This document shows, one piece after another, positions 1 to 8,390 of a stretch of 40,639 bases of DNA. Position numbers and translations under genes: made by a program. The stretch's first letter is position 1; each line of letters begins with the position of its first letter. The notes below the pieces were generated by a model that searched no databases, was not told the origin of the DNA, and saw nothing but the letters and a program-made list of their open reading frames with translations. Source of the DNA: Bacillota bacterium (GTDB lineage: Bacteria; Bacillota; Clostridia; DSM-8532); the NCBI GenBank assembly GCA_023440865.1, contig JAEXRM010000057.1, positions 1 to 40,639 on the forward strand, written 5' to 3'.

Positions 1-40
1 CCCCCAGGGAATGTCTTGCACCGGTATCACCTGGCGGACA

Positions 41-985
41 TCAGGATTTCTGCGCATCCACTGGCTTGGCCAGCTCGCCGATGGAGGTCACGAGTCCCGC
101 CATGTTCTGGATGTCGGAGGGAATGATGATTTTCGTCGCCTTGCCGTCCGCCGCCTTGACAAAGGCCTCGAGACTGCGCAATGCGATGACCTCCTTCGAG
201 GCCTCCACGCTCTTGATCATGCGCAGGCCTTCGGCCGTGGCGCTCTGCACCTTGAGGATGGCTTCCGCCTGGCCTTCCGCCTCGCGGATGTTGGCTTCCT
301 TCTTTGCTTCCGCGGCGAGAATCGCGGCTTCCTTCTCGGCCTGGGCGTTGAGGATGAGCGATTGCTTGCGGCCTTCGGCGACAAGGATGGAACTCGTCTT
401 CTCGCCTTCGGCGCGCAGGATGGCCTCGCGGCGTTCACGCTCGGCACGCATCTGTTTTTCCATCGCATTCTGGATGTCGGCCGGCGGAATGATGTTCTTG
501 ACCTCGACGCGATTGATCTTGATGCCCCACGGATCGGTCGCCTCGTCGAGAATGACGCGCATGTGGGTGTTGATGGTGTCGCGCGAGGTCAGGGTGTGGT
601 CGAGCTCCATGTCACCGATGATGTTGCGGAGCGTTGTGGCGGTGAGGGTCTCGATGGCGGTCAGCGGACGCTCCACACCGTAGGTGTACAGCTTCGCGTC
701 CGTGATCGCGTAGTAGATGACGGTGTCGATCTGCATCGTGACATTGTCCTTCGTGATGACGGGCTGGGGCGGGAAATCAAGCACCTTTTCCTTCATGGAG
801 ATGCGGTTGGAGATCTTGTCGATGAACGGGACCTTGATGTGCAGCCCCGTCTGCCAGGTGCCGGCATACGCACCGAGCCGTTCGATGACGTAGGAATGCG
901 CCTGGGGAACGACCTTGATGTTGTTCACGATCACGATCAGTGCGAAGCCGATGAGAATGAATAACCAGAAATACTCCCAACCCAT
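41..985 (-). CDS. SPFH/stomatin-like membrane protein (QmcA/YbbK type)
   Basis: A 314-residue protein with one N-terminal membrane segment (about residues 5-21), then an SPFH/band-7 domain and a long charged Ala/Glu/Lys-rich coiled coil (about 175-260). The length and order fit the QmcA/YbbK group of stomatin-like proteins, which oligomerise on the inner membrane and organise membrane microdomains. The motif NIIPPADIQNAM at the end of the SPFH domain is characteristic. The start is supported by AAGGAGG six bases before ATG. It follows the nfeD-like gene by 97 bp on the same strand, the usual SPFH/NfeD pairing. No terminator is visible in the 40 bases left of its stop. The family assignment is secure; the cellular role is inferred. 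Confidence 0.93.
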   Translation of the reverse strand: MGWEYFWLFILIGFALIVIVNNIKVVPQAHSYVIERLGAYAGTWQTGLHIKVPFIDKISNRISMKEKVLDFPPQPVITKDNVTMQIDTVIYYAITDAKLYTYGVERPLTAIETLTATTLRNIIGDMELDHTLTSRDTINTHMRVILDEATDPWGIKINRVEVKNIIPPADIQNAMEKQMRAERERREAILRAEGEKTSSILVAEGRKQSLILNAQAEKEAAILAAEAKKEANIREAEGQAEAILKVQSATAEGLRMIKSVEASKEVIALRSLEAFVKAADGKATKIIIPSDIQNMAGLVTSIGELAKPVDAQKS

Positions 986-1082
986 GGGTTACCTCCTTGT
1001 GGTGCGATCTGTCATGTTTGGCATATCGTGCGGCATCGCTCACGCGGGAGCGAAACACAGCCTGGAGTCAATGGCGGCGCGC

Positions 1083-1541
1083 CTATCGCAGGATGTCCGG
1101 CCCCTGGACCGGCAACACCATGAGCTTGACGCCTTCAACCGCCGCAACCGTGATGACCGTCCCTTCCGCGAGTGCCTGCCCGTTCTGTGGCAATGCGGTC
1201 CAGATCTGGCCGTTGACCTTGACCTGTCCGGTCTGCAGTTCGGTCATCTGCCTGATGACGATGCCCTCGCAGCCGATGATGCTGTCGACATTGGTGCGCG
1301 TGCGTCCCACCTTGAGGTACTTGACGGCAACCGGCCGCGTGAAGATCACCATGACGACCGCAACCGCAAGAAAAACAGCCACCTGCCAGCCGAACGGAAC
1401 CCCCGCCAACCCCAGCAGGTATGCAACCAGTGCGCCTGCGGCAAACCAGATCGTCGTCAGGTTCACCGTCATGCCCTCAATGACCAGCAGGACCACCATC
1501 AGCACGAGCCACATCCAATTGGTGAATACGAATGCATTCAT
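1083..1541 (-). CDS. NfeD-family membrane protein, partner of the SPFH protein
   Basis: A 152-residue protein with two or three hydrophobic helices in the first 90 residues, followed by a soluble beta-rich C-terminal domain of about 60 residues containing GCEGIVIRQM and GQVKVNGQIWTA, typical of the NfeD OB-fold. This is the short NfeD form without the ClpP-like protease domain. NfeD proteins are known operon partners of stomatin-like proteins and this gene lies just upstream of one. The start has GGGGAG seven bases before ATG. I saw no convincing -35/-10 pair in the 240 bp upstream, so the promoter is unassigned. Confidence 0.9.
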   Translation of the reverse strand: MNAFVFTNWMWLVLMVVLLVIEGMTVNLTTIWFAAGALVAYLLGLAGVPFGWQVAVFLAVAVVMVIFTRPVAVKYLKVGRTRTNVDSIIGCEGIVIRQMTELQTGQVKVNGQIWTALPQNGQALAEGTVITVAAVEGVKLMVLPVQGPDILR

Positions 1542-1783
1542 GTTCGCTCTCCCCTGCCGCGGCCTGCAGCCGCTTCCGCCTATCCGTCAGACGTACCGTT
1601 TCCCTGGGCAACCGGACGAATCCGCCGGAACCGATCCCTTCCACCATGCGGCGTCAGTCCGGTCATGCCGCATCCGTGCATTCATACGGGCGAAAAGTGT
1701 TTCCGTCTGCGGAATGCGTGAATTCTTCCCACGCAAATCCGCGGCGGGGGCACCATCGATCCGGCCAACGCGTCCACCCGATG

Positions 1784-2905
1784 TCACCAGGCTTTCAGGT
1801 ATGCCCGCCGGCGCCGGTGGATTCGCGCGTCGTAGGAGCGCCACATCGAATGGACCGCCGTGTTCGTCTCCAGCTCCGGCGAGGCGATCGCATGCGTGAT
1901 GCCCTTGCGGATGGCGTTCCGGGTCAACTCCGAAAGCATGATGAACGGAATGCCCGACATCCTCAGCTCGGGCCGCACGGCGACAAGGTACAGGTCGAGC
2001 ATCTTCGGATGCCGCAGATCGCGCAGCCAGTGCCGGAATCCGAACGGGAACAGCCTGCCGCGGCTTTTGCGTGCCGCGTCCGAGAACGAGGGCAGGATGA
2101 TGCCGAAACCGGCCAGCTTGTCCTCGCGATCGAGGATGATGGAGATGAAATCGATGTCGACAAAGCTGAAGTACTGCTTCACATAGCATTCGACCTGCCG
2201 CCTCGTGATGGGTACGACGCCGTAGAGATGCTCATACCCTTCGTTGAGCAGGTCGAACACGGCGGGGATGTATTTCTTGACGTCGCGGGTGCTCTTCATC
2301 TCCACCATGCGGACGCCGTACTTCTCCTTGGCGCGTTCCGCCAGCTTGGCGAGCCGCTCCGCCTGATCGCCCCCGCCGACCCCGATGTCCCATTCGACCC
2401 ACTCGGCGTCCTTGGCATAGCCCAGCGCCTCCATATGCTCCCTGTAATAAGGGAAATTGTAGATGGAGATGAAGGTGCCCATTTCCTCGAATCCCTCGAC
2501 CAGCATACCCTCCTTGTCGAGGTCGCAGAAACCGAGTGGCCCGTGGACGCCGTTCAGGCCGTGATCCCTGGCCCACTGCTCCACGGTCTCCATGAGCGCC
2601 TTGGAAACCTCGCGGTCGTCGATGAAATCGATCCACCCGAACCGGGCGTACCGATTCCCCCATTTCTCGATGTAGGCGCGGTTGATGATGCCCGCGATGC
2701 GGCCGACGAGTCTGCCATCCTTTTTTGCGAGCCAGCAGGCCGCCTCGCAGTACTCGAAGGCCGGGTTCTTGCGCGGGTTGAGCGTGAACCGCTCGTCCGA
2801 GAGCAATGGCGGCACCCAGTACGGATTGTCGGCATACAGGGAAAAGGGGAACTTGATGAAGGCTTCGCGTTCTCTGGCGGTTCTGACCGGAATGATTTCC
2901 ACCAT
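1784..2905 (-). CDS. GNAT-like (acyl-CoA N-acyltransferase fold) conserved protein
   Basis: A 373-residue protein beginning MVEIIPVRTARERE. It resembles a conserved clostridial family usually described as hypothetical or GNAT-like. The N-terminal half carries the FPFSLYADNPYWVPPL stretch and GRLVGRIAGIIN, which looks like a GNAT beta-strand/acetyl-CoA region. The C-terminal half has a second GNAT-like half ending in LDLYLVAVRPELRMSGIPF. The reading frame stays open to about 3067, but the ATG at 2905 with AAAGGA upstream matches the family N terminus, so the shorter form is chosen. It follows phoH by about 100 bp and is probably last in the yhaM-phoH transcript. Substrate unknown. Confidence 0.82.
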   Translation of the reverse strand: MVEIIPVRTAREREAFIKFPFSLYADNPYWVPPLLSDERFTLNPRKNPAFEYCEAACWLAKKDGRLVGRIAGIINRAYIEKWGNRYARFGWIDFIDDREVSKALMETVEQWARDHGLNGVHGPLGFCDLDKEGMLVEGFEEMGTFISIYNFPYYREHMEALGYAKDAEWVEWDIGVGGGDQAERLAKLAERAKEKYGVRMVEMKSTRDVKKYIPAVFDLLNEGYEHLYGVVPITRRQVECYVKQYFSFVDIDFISIILDREDKLAGFGIILPSFSDAARKSRGRLFPFGFRHWLRDLRHPKMLDLYLVAVRPELRMSGIPFIMLSELTRNAIRKGITHAIASPELETNTAVHSMWRSYDARIHRRRRAYLKAW

Positions 2906-3005
2906 GTTTTCGGAGTTCCTTTCCAGGGATGATTCGGGTCGTGCCTCATCCGGCGGCGTGTCCGCACGGGAGCCGGAATGGCAGCGACCCGGTTCGAGGT
3001 CATTG

Positions 3006-4379
3006 TCACATGTACCGTTCAGCGATGCCGGCCAGCGGGGAGCGCTCCACCTCCTCGAGCGCGACATGCCCCGTGATGGGGAACGGCTTCATCTTCTCGA
3101 CCGTGTATACCAGGCCGTTCGACCGCGCATCCACCAGCATGTTGTCGATCTGGTTGTCGGAAGGGTCGCCAAGGAAGATGAACTTCGAGCCGAACCCGGC
3201 CCGTGTGAGCATGAGCTTGGCCAGGTGCGGGGTGAGCTCCTGCGCCTCGTCCACGATGACCATCGCGTTGCTGAGCGTCCGGCCGCGCATGTAGGTGAAG
3301 GTCTTGGTTTCGATCATGCCGCGGGCCCGGTAGGTCTCGATGAAGTTCTCAACCGAGAACTCCGGCTTGTCCGCACGGGAGCGGCCTGGCCGGTTGAAGT
3401 CCTCGCGTGCGCTCTTGCGGCCGAGCATGAGGTTCTCGATGGCGTCATAGAAGCTGCCCATCCAGGGGCGCAGCTTCTCCTCCTCCGTGCCGGGCAGGAA
3501 ACCGATGTCGTTGCCGGCGGCGACGGTCGGCCGGACAAAGACGATCTTGCGGTACTCGCCCTGTTCGATGACCTTCTCGAGGGCGACGGCCGTGGCCATG
3601 ATGGTCTTGCCGGAGCCGGCACCGCCGGTGATGGTCACGAACGGCACAGCCGGATCCATCAGCAGCTCGAACGCCATCTTCTGGTTGCGGTTGATCGGCG
3701 TGAGCCCCCATGCGCTTTCGCGCGCATAGCGCAGCGGCACGAGCAGGTCGCCCGAGCGGCGCGCCAGCAGCTCATGTCCGGGTTCGTCATGGCTCTTGAC
3801 GTGCACGAACTCGTTGGGGTTGAGCGGCTCGTCATACCAGTCGTCGCTGACCGGAAGCCCCGACTTGTAGATGCGGTTCATCTCATCCGATGACAGCTGC
3901 AGGTCGCGGTAGCCCGGATACAGCTCGTCGGCCTTGATCTTGTCGTTGGTGTAGTCCTCCGCCGAAACGCCGAAGGTGTCGGCCTTGAGGATCATGTAGA
4001 CGTCCTTGGTCACCAGGATGGTCTTGGTGGAGAGATCCTCGTTCTGGAGGTTGCGGGCGACGGCGATGATGCGGATGTCGTTGCCGGAAAGGTCGATCCC
4101 CCCGGGAAAGGCCGTCATGTCCATGTGGTTGAGCTCGACACGCAGCAGGCCGCCGCCAGGCAGGCGCACGCCCTCCTCGAGCGAACCGCGCCCGCGCAGG
4201 CTGTTGAGTTCGCGCGCCGCGATGCGGGCATGGTATCCCACCATGCCCTCGCGGTTCTTGATGTGGTCGAGTTCCTCGAGCGTGACGATCGGCAGGATGA
4301 CGTTGTTGTCCTCGAACTTGTAGAAGCATTCCGGATCATGGACGATGACGTTGGTGTCGAGAATGTAATTCTTGACCAT
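3006..4379 (-). CDS. PIN domain-PhoH family ATPase (YlaK-like)
   Basis: A 457-residue fusion of an N-terminal PIN nuclease domain and a C-terminal PhoH ATPase. The PIN domain starts YILDTNVIVHD with its first acidic residue at about position 8. The PhoH domain has Walker A GGAGSGKT near 252-259 and Walker B VIVDEAQ near 375-380, followed by FLGDPSDNQID. PIN-PhoH proteins are proposed RNA helicase/ribonucleases, so RNA handling is the likely role. Two in-frame ATGs lie two codons apart. The second (4379) sits six bases after AGGAGG, while the first (4385) abuts it, so the second is preferred. That ribosome binding site overlaps the stop of the YhaM-like gene, giving tight coupling of two RNA-related genes. 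Confidence 0.95.
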   Translation of the reverse strand: MVKNYILDTNVIVHDPECFYKFEDNNVILPIVTLEELDHIKNREGMVGYHARIAARELNSLRGRGSLEEGVRLPGGGLLRVELNHMDMTAFPGGIDLSGNDIRIIAVARNLQNEDLSTKTILVTKDVYMILKADTFGVSAEDYTNDKIKADELYPGYRDLQLSSDEMNRIYKSGLPVSDDWYDEPLNPNEFVHVKSHDEPGHELLARRSGDLLVPLRYARESAWGLTPINRNQKMAFELLMDPAVPFVTITGGAGSGKTIMATAVALEKVIEQGEYRKIVFVRPTVAAGNDIGFLPGTEEEKLRPWMGSFYDAIENLMLGRKSAREDFNRPGRSRADKPEFSVENFIETYRARGMIETKTFTYMRGRTLSNAMVIVDEAQELTPHLAKLMLTRAGFGSKFIFLGDPSDNQIDNMLVDARSNGLVYTVEKMKPFPITGHVALEEVERSPLAGIAERYM

Positions 4380-4389
4380 GCCCATCCTC

Positions 4390-5367
4390 CTATTCCCCTT
4401 CCACGGGTTCCCCCAGGTCGGGCCGGTATACGTTGCGCCTGTCGAGCGACCAGACGGAATCGGAGAAGCCGCCCGGCTTCACGTCGCGCAATGCGTTGTC
4501 ATAGTCGTAGACGCGGGCGTCGATCATGTCGATGTGGTGCAGCAGCTCCGCCTCCAGAAACATCGGCGGCTTCGGGCTGCCGTACTCCGGCTTGTCGTGG
4601 TGGCTCAGGACCATGTGCTTGAGGACGAGGACGACCTCCTCGGGCGTGCCGAGCCTGCGCCCGATGCGGTCGAGCTCCGTGATGCCGATGACGATGTGGC
4701 CCAGCAGCTTGCCGACCTTCGTATATTCGGCCATGCCGAGCTCGGAGGCCTCCATCTCGTCCATTTTCGCCAGATCGTGCAGCAGCACGCCGGCAAACAG
4801 CAGGTCCGTGTCGACCGAGGGATAGACGCCCGCCAGCGCGTCCGCGGCCCGGAGCATGCGCACCACATGGTACAGGAGTCCGGAGCGGATGGCGTGGTGG
4901 AGCGATTTGGCGGCGGGATAATACAGCATCTTCGCTTCGCGCTCGTCGAGCATGGCCAGCACGATGGCCCGGATGTCGGCATTGCGGATGCGGGCGGCAA
5001 AATCGTAGACCTCCGCCAGCATCGCCTCCGGCGCGAGCGGCGCGGAGGGTACGAACTGTCCGATCTCCGCCTGGTCCTGCTCGTCGGCGAGCTTCATGCG
5101 GTTGACGGAGAGCTGCGGCTGATCCTTCCACAGATCGACGCGGGCATTGACATAGTACAACCTGTGAACAGGCAGCGTGGCCGCATCAAACTCCGCCGCG
5201 ACATTCCAATCCTTGCCCGGCACTTCTCCCGTCGCGTCAAGAAACACAAGATCGAGATATGGCTTCTTGTTGGATCCGACCCGGACTTCACGGCTTTTGA
5301 GCACATAGATGCCATTGACGGTTTCACCCGCTTTCAGGCCGGATACGGGAACCCCTTCAAACTTCAC
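4390..5367 (-). CDS. yhaM: YhaM-like 3'-5' exoribonuclease (OB-fold plus HD domain)
   Basis: About 325 residues: an N-terminal OB-fold with GVPVSGLKAGETVNG and the KPYLDLVFLDATGEV segment, then an HD domain with HHAIRSGLLYHVVRM, LLHDLAKM and HMVLSHHDKPE. This order and length match YhaM, a 3'-5' exoribonuclease. The start is uncertain. The GTG at 5367 fits the family N terminus but has no clear ribosome binding site; the frame is open to an ATG at 5463, which also lacks one. A small leader ORF overlaps the GTG, so translation may depend on coupling, or a base may be missing. It is the first gene of an operon with the PIN-PhoH gene (10 bp gap). Confidence 0.88.
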   Translation of the reverse strand: MKFEGVPVSGLKAGETVNGIYVLKSREVRVGSNKKPYLDLVFLDATGEVPGKDWNVAAEFDAATLPVHRLYYVNARVDLWKDQPQLSVNRMKLADEQDQAEIGQFVPSAPLAPEAMLAEVYDFAARIRNADIRAIVLAMLDEREAKMLYYPAAKSLHHAIRSGLLYHVVRMLRAADALAGVYPSVDTDLLFAGVLLHDLAKMDEMEASELGMAEYTKVGKLLGHIVIGITELDRIGRRLGTPEEVVLVLKHMVLSHHDKPEYGSPKPPMFLEAELLHHIDMIDARVYDYDNALRDVKPGGFSDSVWSLDRRNVYRPDLGEPVEGE

Positions 5368-5416
5368 TTTCGTACCCAAGCGGCCGTGATGATTCCGTGG
5401 AATCGCGCAACGACAC
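5357..5416 (-). CDS. Possible 19-residue leader peptide overlapping the yhaM start
   Basis: A GTG at 5416 lies six bases after AAGGA and opens a 19-codon frame (VSLRDSTESSRPLGYESEV) that stops at 5357, overlapping the proposed GTG start of the YhaM-like gene by 11 bases. It is the only well-placed ribosome binding site in the yhaM leader. It could be a coupling or attenuation leader. Alternatively it is the true N terminus of YhaM displaced by an indel. No homology is recognised. Confidence 0.3.
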   Translation of the reverse strand: MSLRDSTESSRPLGYESEV

Positions 5417-5527
5417 GCCCTTTCCTTGACGATTGCGGCCGGCATGCGGCAGCGGCGGCCCATCGACCGTACGTGACGGATCCGGCCGTCCCCGAACGGA
5501 CATCATGACATGCCGGACCGCACTTCC

Positions 5528-5556
5528 ATTGTACCGTATCCATCCGGGACGGTAAA
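5528..5556 (-). promoter_or_regulatory. Promoter of the yhaM-phoH-GNAT operon
   Basis: Read on the minus strand, TTTACC (5556-5551), a 17-bp spacer and TACAAT (5533-5528) match a sigma-A promoter at 4/6 and 5/6. Transcription would start near 5521. The rest of the gap to the ABC ATPase stop at 5663 is very GC-rich and holds a perfect 6-bp hairpin (5606-5620) without a T-run, possibly a weak terminator for the ATPase gene. Confidence 0.65.
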
Positions 5557-5662
5557 GCATCCGCGGTTGGCGGCGAACCATCCCGCCGCCGCCCGGCGCC
5601 GTTTCGCGGGGCAGCCCCGCCGGGCTCACCCGCCGGTCAATCCCGCCGGCCATTCCCGCCGC

Positions 5663-7276
5663 TCAGCCGTCCTCGCCCGTCTCCTGCGTGCAGTGCCCGC
5701 CGGTCGCATAGTACATGACCTTCTCGCGCGTGGCCTCCTCCCGCGGAATCACCGCCGCGATCTCGCCGCCATACAGCACCAGGATGCGGTCGCACATGCC
5801 CACGATCTCATCGATGTCGGACGAGATGAGGACGATGCCGACATCGCGGCGCAGCATTTCATTGAGGATGTTGTACAGGTCCACCTTCGAGGCGACGTCG
5901 ATGCCGCGGGTCGGTTCGTCGAGAATGAGGATGTCGGACCGCGAATGGATCCATTTCGCAAGCAGCACCTTCTGCTGGTTGCCGCCGCTGAGCTCGTTGA
6001 TGCGGCTGAAGACGGACCGTGTGCGGATGATGAGCTTGCGCACGAACCGGTGTGCGGCACCGAACTCCTTGGCGCGGTTGACGATGGGCTGCGCCTCGGC
6101 CATCGACAGATCCGCCGCCGTGATGTTGAAAGGGATGTCGAGCTGCGGAAAAAGACCCTCGAGGTACCGGTCCTCGCTCACATAGCCGATGCCGTGGCTG
6201 ATGGCGTCCGCGGGCGAACGGAAGTGCACGGGCTTGCCATCGAGCGTCAGGGAGATCGTGTCCGGCCTGAATGCGCCGAATATGCACTTGGCGATCATCG
6301 TCCGGCCGGATCCGACCAGACCCGTGATGCCGAGTATCTCGCGGTGCCGCAGCGTGAAGGCGATGTGCCGCAGCACCGGCGCGAAGCTGAGGTTCTCCAC
6401 CCGCAGCGCCTCGCTGCCGGGCGTGATCTTGAGCTTGGGATAGCGCTCGCGGAAGGACAGGCCGCTCATTTCGTGGATGAGCTCCTTCGGCCGGAGATCA
6501 TGGACGCGGCCAGCAAATGTGACGCGGCCGTCGCGCAGGATGGTCAGCTCGTCGCCAATGCGGCGCAGCTCGTCCATGCGGTGCGTGACATAGAGGACCG
6601 CGGCCCCCCGCTTGAGCAGCGCGCGGATGATGTCGAACAGGATGTCGACCTCGCGGTCCGTCAGGGCCGCGGTGGGTTCGTCGAACACGACGATGCGCGC
6701 GCCGGCAACATGGGCCCGCGCGATCTCGACCAGCTGGCGCTCCGCCATGTTCAGGCGGTTGACCGCGTCATGCGGATCGAGCGGGAAGCCCAGCTCGGAA
6801 AGCAACCCGCGCGCCTCATGGAAGAGCCGTTCCCAGTCGATGGTCCGAAGCAGGCGTCCCTGTTTGGGCATGCGGTCGAAGTAGATGTTCTCCGCAATGG
6901 TCAGGTTGGCGAACAGGTTCGCGTTCTGGTGGGCGGTCGCGATGCCGAGCTCCTTGGCGGCGGCCGGTCCGGCGAGCGTGACCGGTCGCCCGTCGATGAG
7001 CATCTCGCCGGACACGGGATGCAGGCTGCCCGCGATCGTGTGGATGAGCGAGGACTTGCCGGACCCGTTCTCTCCCATGAGGATGTGGACATGCCCCGGC
7101 ACGAGATCGAGGTTCACGTCTTCGAGCCGGAAGGTGTCGGAAACCACCACCGTCACATGGCGCAACGAAAGAAGCGGCACGGGCCGTTCACCCGTCACGC
7201 CGCCGCGATCTCCGCCGGAATTCACTCCGGCTGCCGGTTCCTCCGACGCAACGCCGCAGGAAAAGCGTTCGCTCAT
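5663..7276 (-). CDS. Sugar ABC transporter ATP-binding protein, double NBD (RbsA/MglA type), without adjacent permease
   Basis: A 537-residue ATPase with two fused nucleotide-binding domains. NBD1 has GENGSGKS near 68-75, a variant signature LNMAERQLVEIARA and Walker B VVFDEPTAAL. NBD2 has the degenerate Walker A GLVGSGRT usual for this family, signature LSGGNQQKV and ILDEPTRGID. Such ATPases energise uptake of ribose, xylose, galactose or multiple sugars through CUT2 transporters. The first 30 residues are a Gly/Ala-rich extension without obvious function. The ATG overlaps the DeoR-type gene stop (ATGA), so the two are co-translated. It is not followed by a permease or binding protein, and a second complete set is encoded divergently. 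It may serve another permease or be an alternative subunit. Confidence 0.92.
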   Translation of the reverse strand: MSERFSCGVASEEPAAGVNSGGDRGGVTGERPVPLLSLRHVTVVVSDTFRLEDVNLDLVPGHVHILMGENGSGKSSLIHTIAGSLHPVSGEMLIDGRPVTLAGPAAAKELGIATAHQNANLFANLTIAENIYFDRMPKQGRLLRTIDWERLFHEARGLLSELGFPLDPHDAVNRLNMAERQLVEIARAHVAGARIVVFDEPTAALTDREVDILFDIIRALLKRGAAVLYVTHRMDELRRIGDELTILRDGRVTFAGRVHDLRPKELIHEMSGLSFRERYPKLKITPGSEALRVENLSFAPVLRHIAFTLRHREILGITGLVGSGRTMIAKCIFGAFRPDTISLTLDGKPVHFRSPADAISHGIGYVSEDRYLEGLFPQLDIPFNITAADLSMAEAQPIVNRAKEFGAAHRFVRKLIIRTRSVFSRINELSGGNQQKVLLAKWIHSRSDILILDEPTRGIDVASKVDLYNILNEMLRRDVGIVLISSDIDEIVGMCDRILVLYGGEIAAVIPREEATREKVMYYATGGHCTQETGEDG

Positions 7277-8079
7277 TTCGTCCCGTTCCCTCCGGCTTGC
7301 GCCTTCCTGTAGACCGAAAAAGAAGCATAGAGCGTGATGTTCTGCTCGAAGAGCCGGCGCTTGTACGCGTCGGACGCATCGGGATGCGTGACGACGGCGG
7401 TGGCGCTCTGAAGTGGTGCAAGCTGTGAAAACGAGATCTGTCCGAATGCCGAGGGGAGCGCCACGAACACCTTTTCCCGGGCGACCTGCATCATGGCCTG
7501 CATCACCTCGAGCTGCAGCGGCACTTTCAGGGTGAATCCCCGCTCGCTGTCGACACCGTCGACCTCGAGAAAGGCCTTGGACACGTAGTACTGGCGAATG
7601 CCGCCTAGTGTGAGCGGTCCGTTGAGCGAGAGGGTTTGCGGGTCGAGATCGCCGCCGGGAACGATGACCCGGTTGGTCGGCGAGTTGGCAAGCTCCGACG
7701 CGATGCGCAGGTCGTTGGTCAGCACCACCAGGTTCCGCCGCCGGTTCAGGCGCCGGGCGATGGCCAGGTTCGTCCGGCCCGGTCCGAGCAGCAGCGTGTC
7801 CCCGTCGTTGACCAGGCAGACGGCGATCTCCCCGATCTCGTTGCGCTGCTCCTGTTCCGGATCATTCTCCGCAAGGGACGCCGGCTCCTGGTTCTCCTCC
7901 CCGTTGAGTACGGCGCCGCCGTGCGTGCGGGTCAGGAAGCCCTCCTCATCGAGCGTTTCCAGGTCGCGCCGGATGGTCACCTCCGAGACGCCCAGCATGC
8001 GGCTGATCTCGGAAACACCCGCCTTCTTCTTTTCGATGAGGTAGCTGCGGATGATGCGCAGCCGTTCGGCAGCAAACAT
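7273..8079 (-). CDS. DeoR-family transcriptional regulator
   Basis: A 268-residue regulator starting MFAAERLRIIRSYL. The winged helix-turn-helix (about 22-41, with VSEISRMLGVSEVTIRRDL) and the EEGFLTRTHGGA wing are diagnostic for DeoR. The C-terminal DeoRC domain, related to sugar-phosphate isomerases, carries GDTLLLGPGRTN and LTNDLRIASEL and should sense a phosphorylated sugar. The frame is open further upstream, but the ATG at 8079 preceded by GGGGA and matching the family N terminus is the start. It is translated with the downstream ABC ATPase and is divergent from the ChvE-GguAB operon, the likely target of its repression. Confidence 0.93.
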   Translation of the reverse strand: MFAAERLRIIRSYLIEKKKAGVSEISRMLGVSEVTIRRDLETLDEEGFLTRTHGGAVLNGEENQEPASLAENDPEQEQRNEIGEIAVCLVNDGDTLLLGPGRTNLAIARRLNRRRNLVVLTNDLRIASELANSPTNRVIVPGGDLDPQTLSLNGPLTLGGIRQYYVSKAFLEVDGVDSERGFTLKVPLQLEVMQAMMQVAREKVFVALPSAFGQISFSQLAPLQSATAVVTHPDASDAYKRRLFEQNITLYASFSVYRKAQAGGNGTK

Positions 8080-8106
8080 GCGATAATCCCCGTTGCGGAC
8101 AGGCGG

Positions 8107-8136
8107 ATGCCGGCCTCCGCATGCGCGGGCCGGCAT
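8107..8136 (-). promoter_or_regulatory. Hairpin in the deoR mRNA leader
   Basis: A perfect 9-bp inverted repeat, ATGCCGGCC and GGCCGGCAT, separated by 12 bases containing the palindrome GCATGC. It lies just after the predicted deoR transcription start and about 25 bases before the start codon. It could be an operator or an RNA stem affecting expression; nothing in the sequence decides between these. Confidence 0.4.
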
Positions 8137-8149
8137 GAATCCTCCATCA

Positions 8150-8178
8150 AGGATATCGGGAAGCGCAAGGCAAGTCAA
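8150..8178 (-). promoter_or_regulatory. Promoter of the deoR-ABC ATPase operon
   Basis: On the minus strand TTGACT (8178-8173), a 17-bp spacer and TATCCT (8155-8150). The -35 is 5/6 and the -10 is 4/6. The transcript would begin about 8143, roughly 65 bases before the deoR start codon. Confidence 0.6.
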
Positions 8179-8284
8179 TTCACGATTGCCGGCCCACTGC
8201 AAGCGGGGCTCGCCACCCCCGGCTTCCCGCAGGAGGAACGAAACGCTCCGATTCGAAAGCAGCCGCACGGTGTGGAATCGAATG

Positions 8285-8315
8285 TTGTGCATGTCGTTTG
8301 GTGCATCTTGCACAA
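8285..8315. promoter_or_regulatory. Inverted repeat TTGTGCA / TGCACAA, candidate regulator site
   Basis: TTGTGCA at 8285-8291 and its complement TGCACAA at 8309-8315 flank 17 bases. A third copy of TTGTGCA at 8349-8355 coincides with the -35 of the chvE promoter. The three copies suggest binding of a dimeric regulator between the divergent operons, upstream of and on the chvE promoter. Which protein binds is unknown. Confidence 0.4.
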
Positions 8316-8348
8316 ATCAAGGCGTTCCTAATGTACTGTTTTTACATA

Positions 8349-8377
8349 TTGTGCAATGAGCATGGGGCAATTATACT
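8349..8377 (+). promoter_or_regulatory. Promoter of the chvE-gguA-gguB operon
   Basis: TTGTGC, 17-bp spacer, TATACT (-10 at 8372-8377). Start of transcription near 8384, giving a leader of about 90 bases. The local DNA is clearly AT-richer than the genes around it. Confidence 0.7.
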
Positions 8378-8390
8378 GGTGCAGAGGGAA

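Noticed and set aside
5606..5620. GC-rich hairpin as terminator of the sugar ABC ATPase gene
   Set aside because: A perfect but short stem without a T-run on the minus strand. Too weak to call a terminator by itself.
5510..7312. Long plus-strand ORF opposite the ABC ATPase
   Set aside because: It is antisense to a gene with intact ABC motifs, has no recognisable domains and reflects high GC content. Similar long antisense frames at 14625-16088, 18569-20362, 25180-27570 and 34235-35218 were rejected for the same reason.
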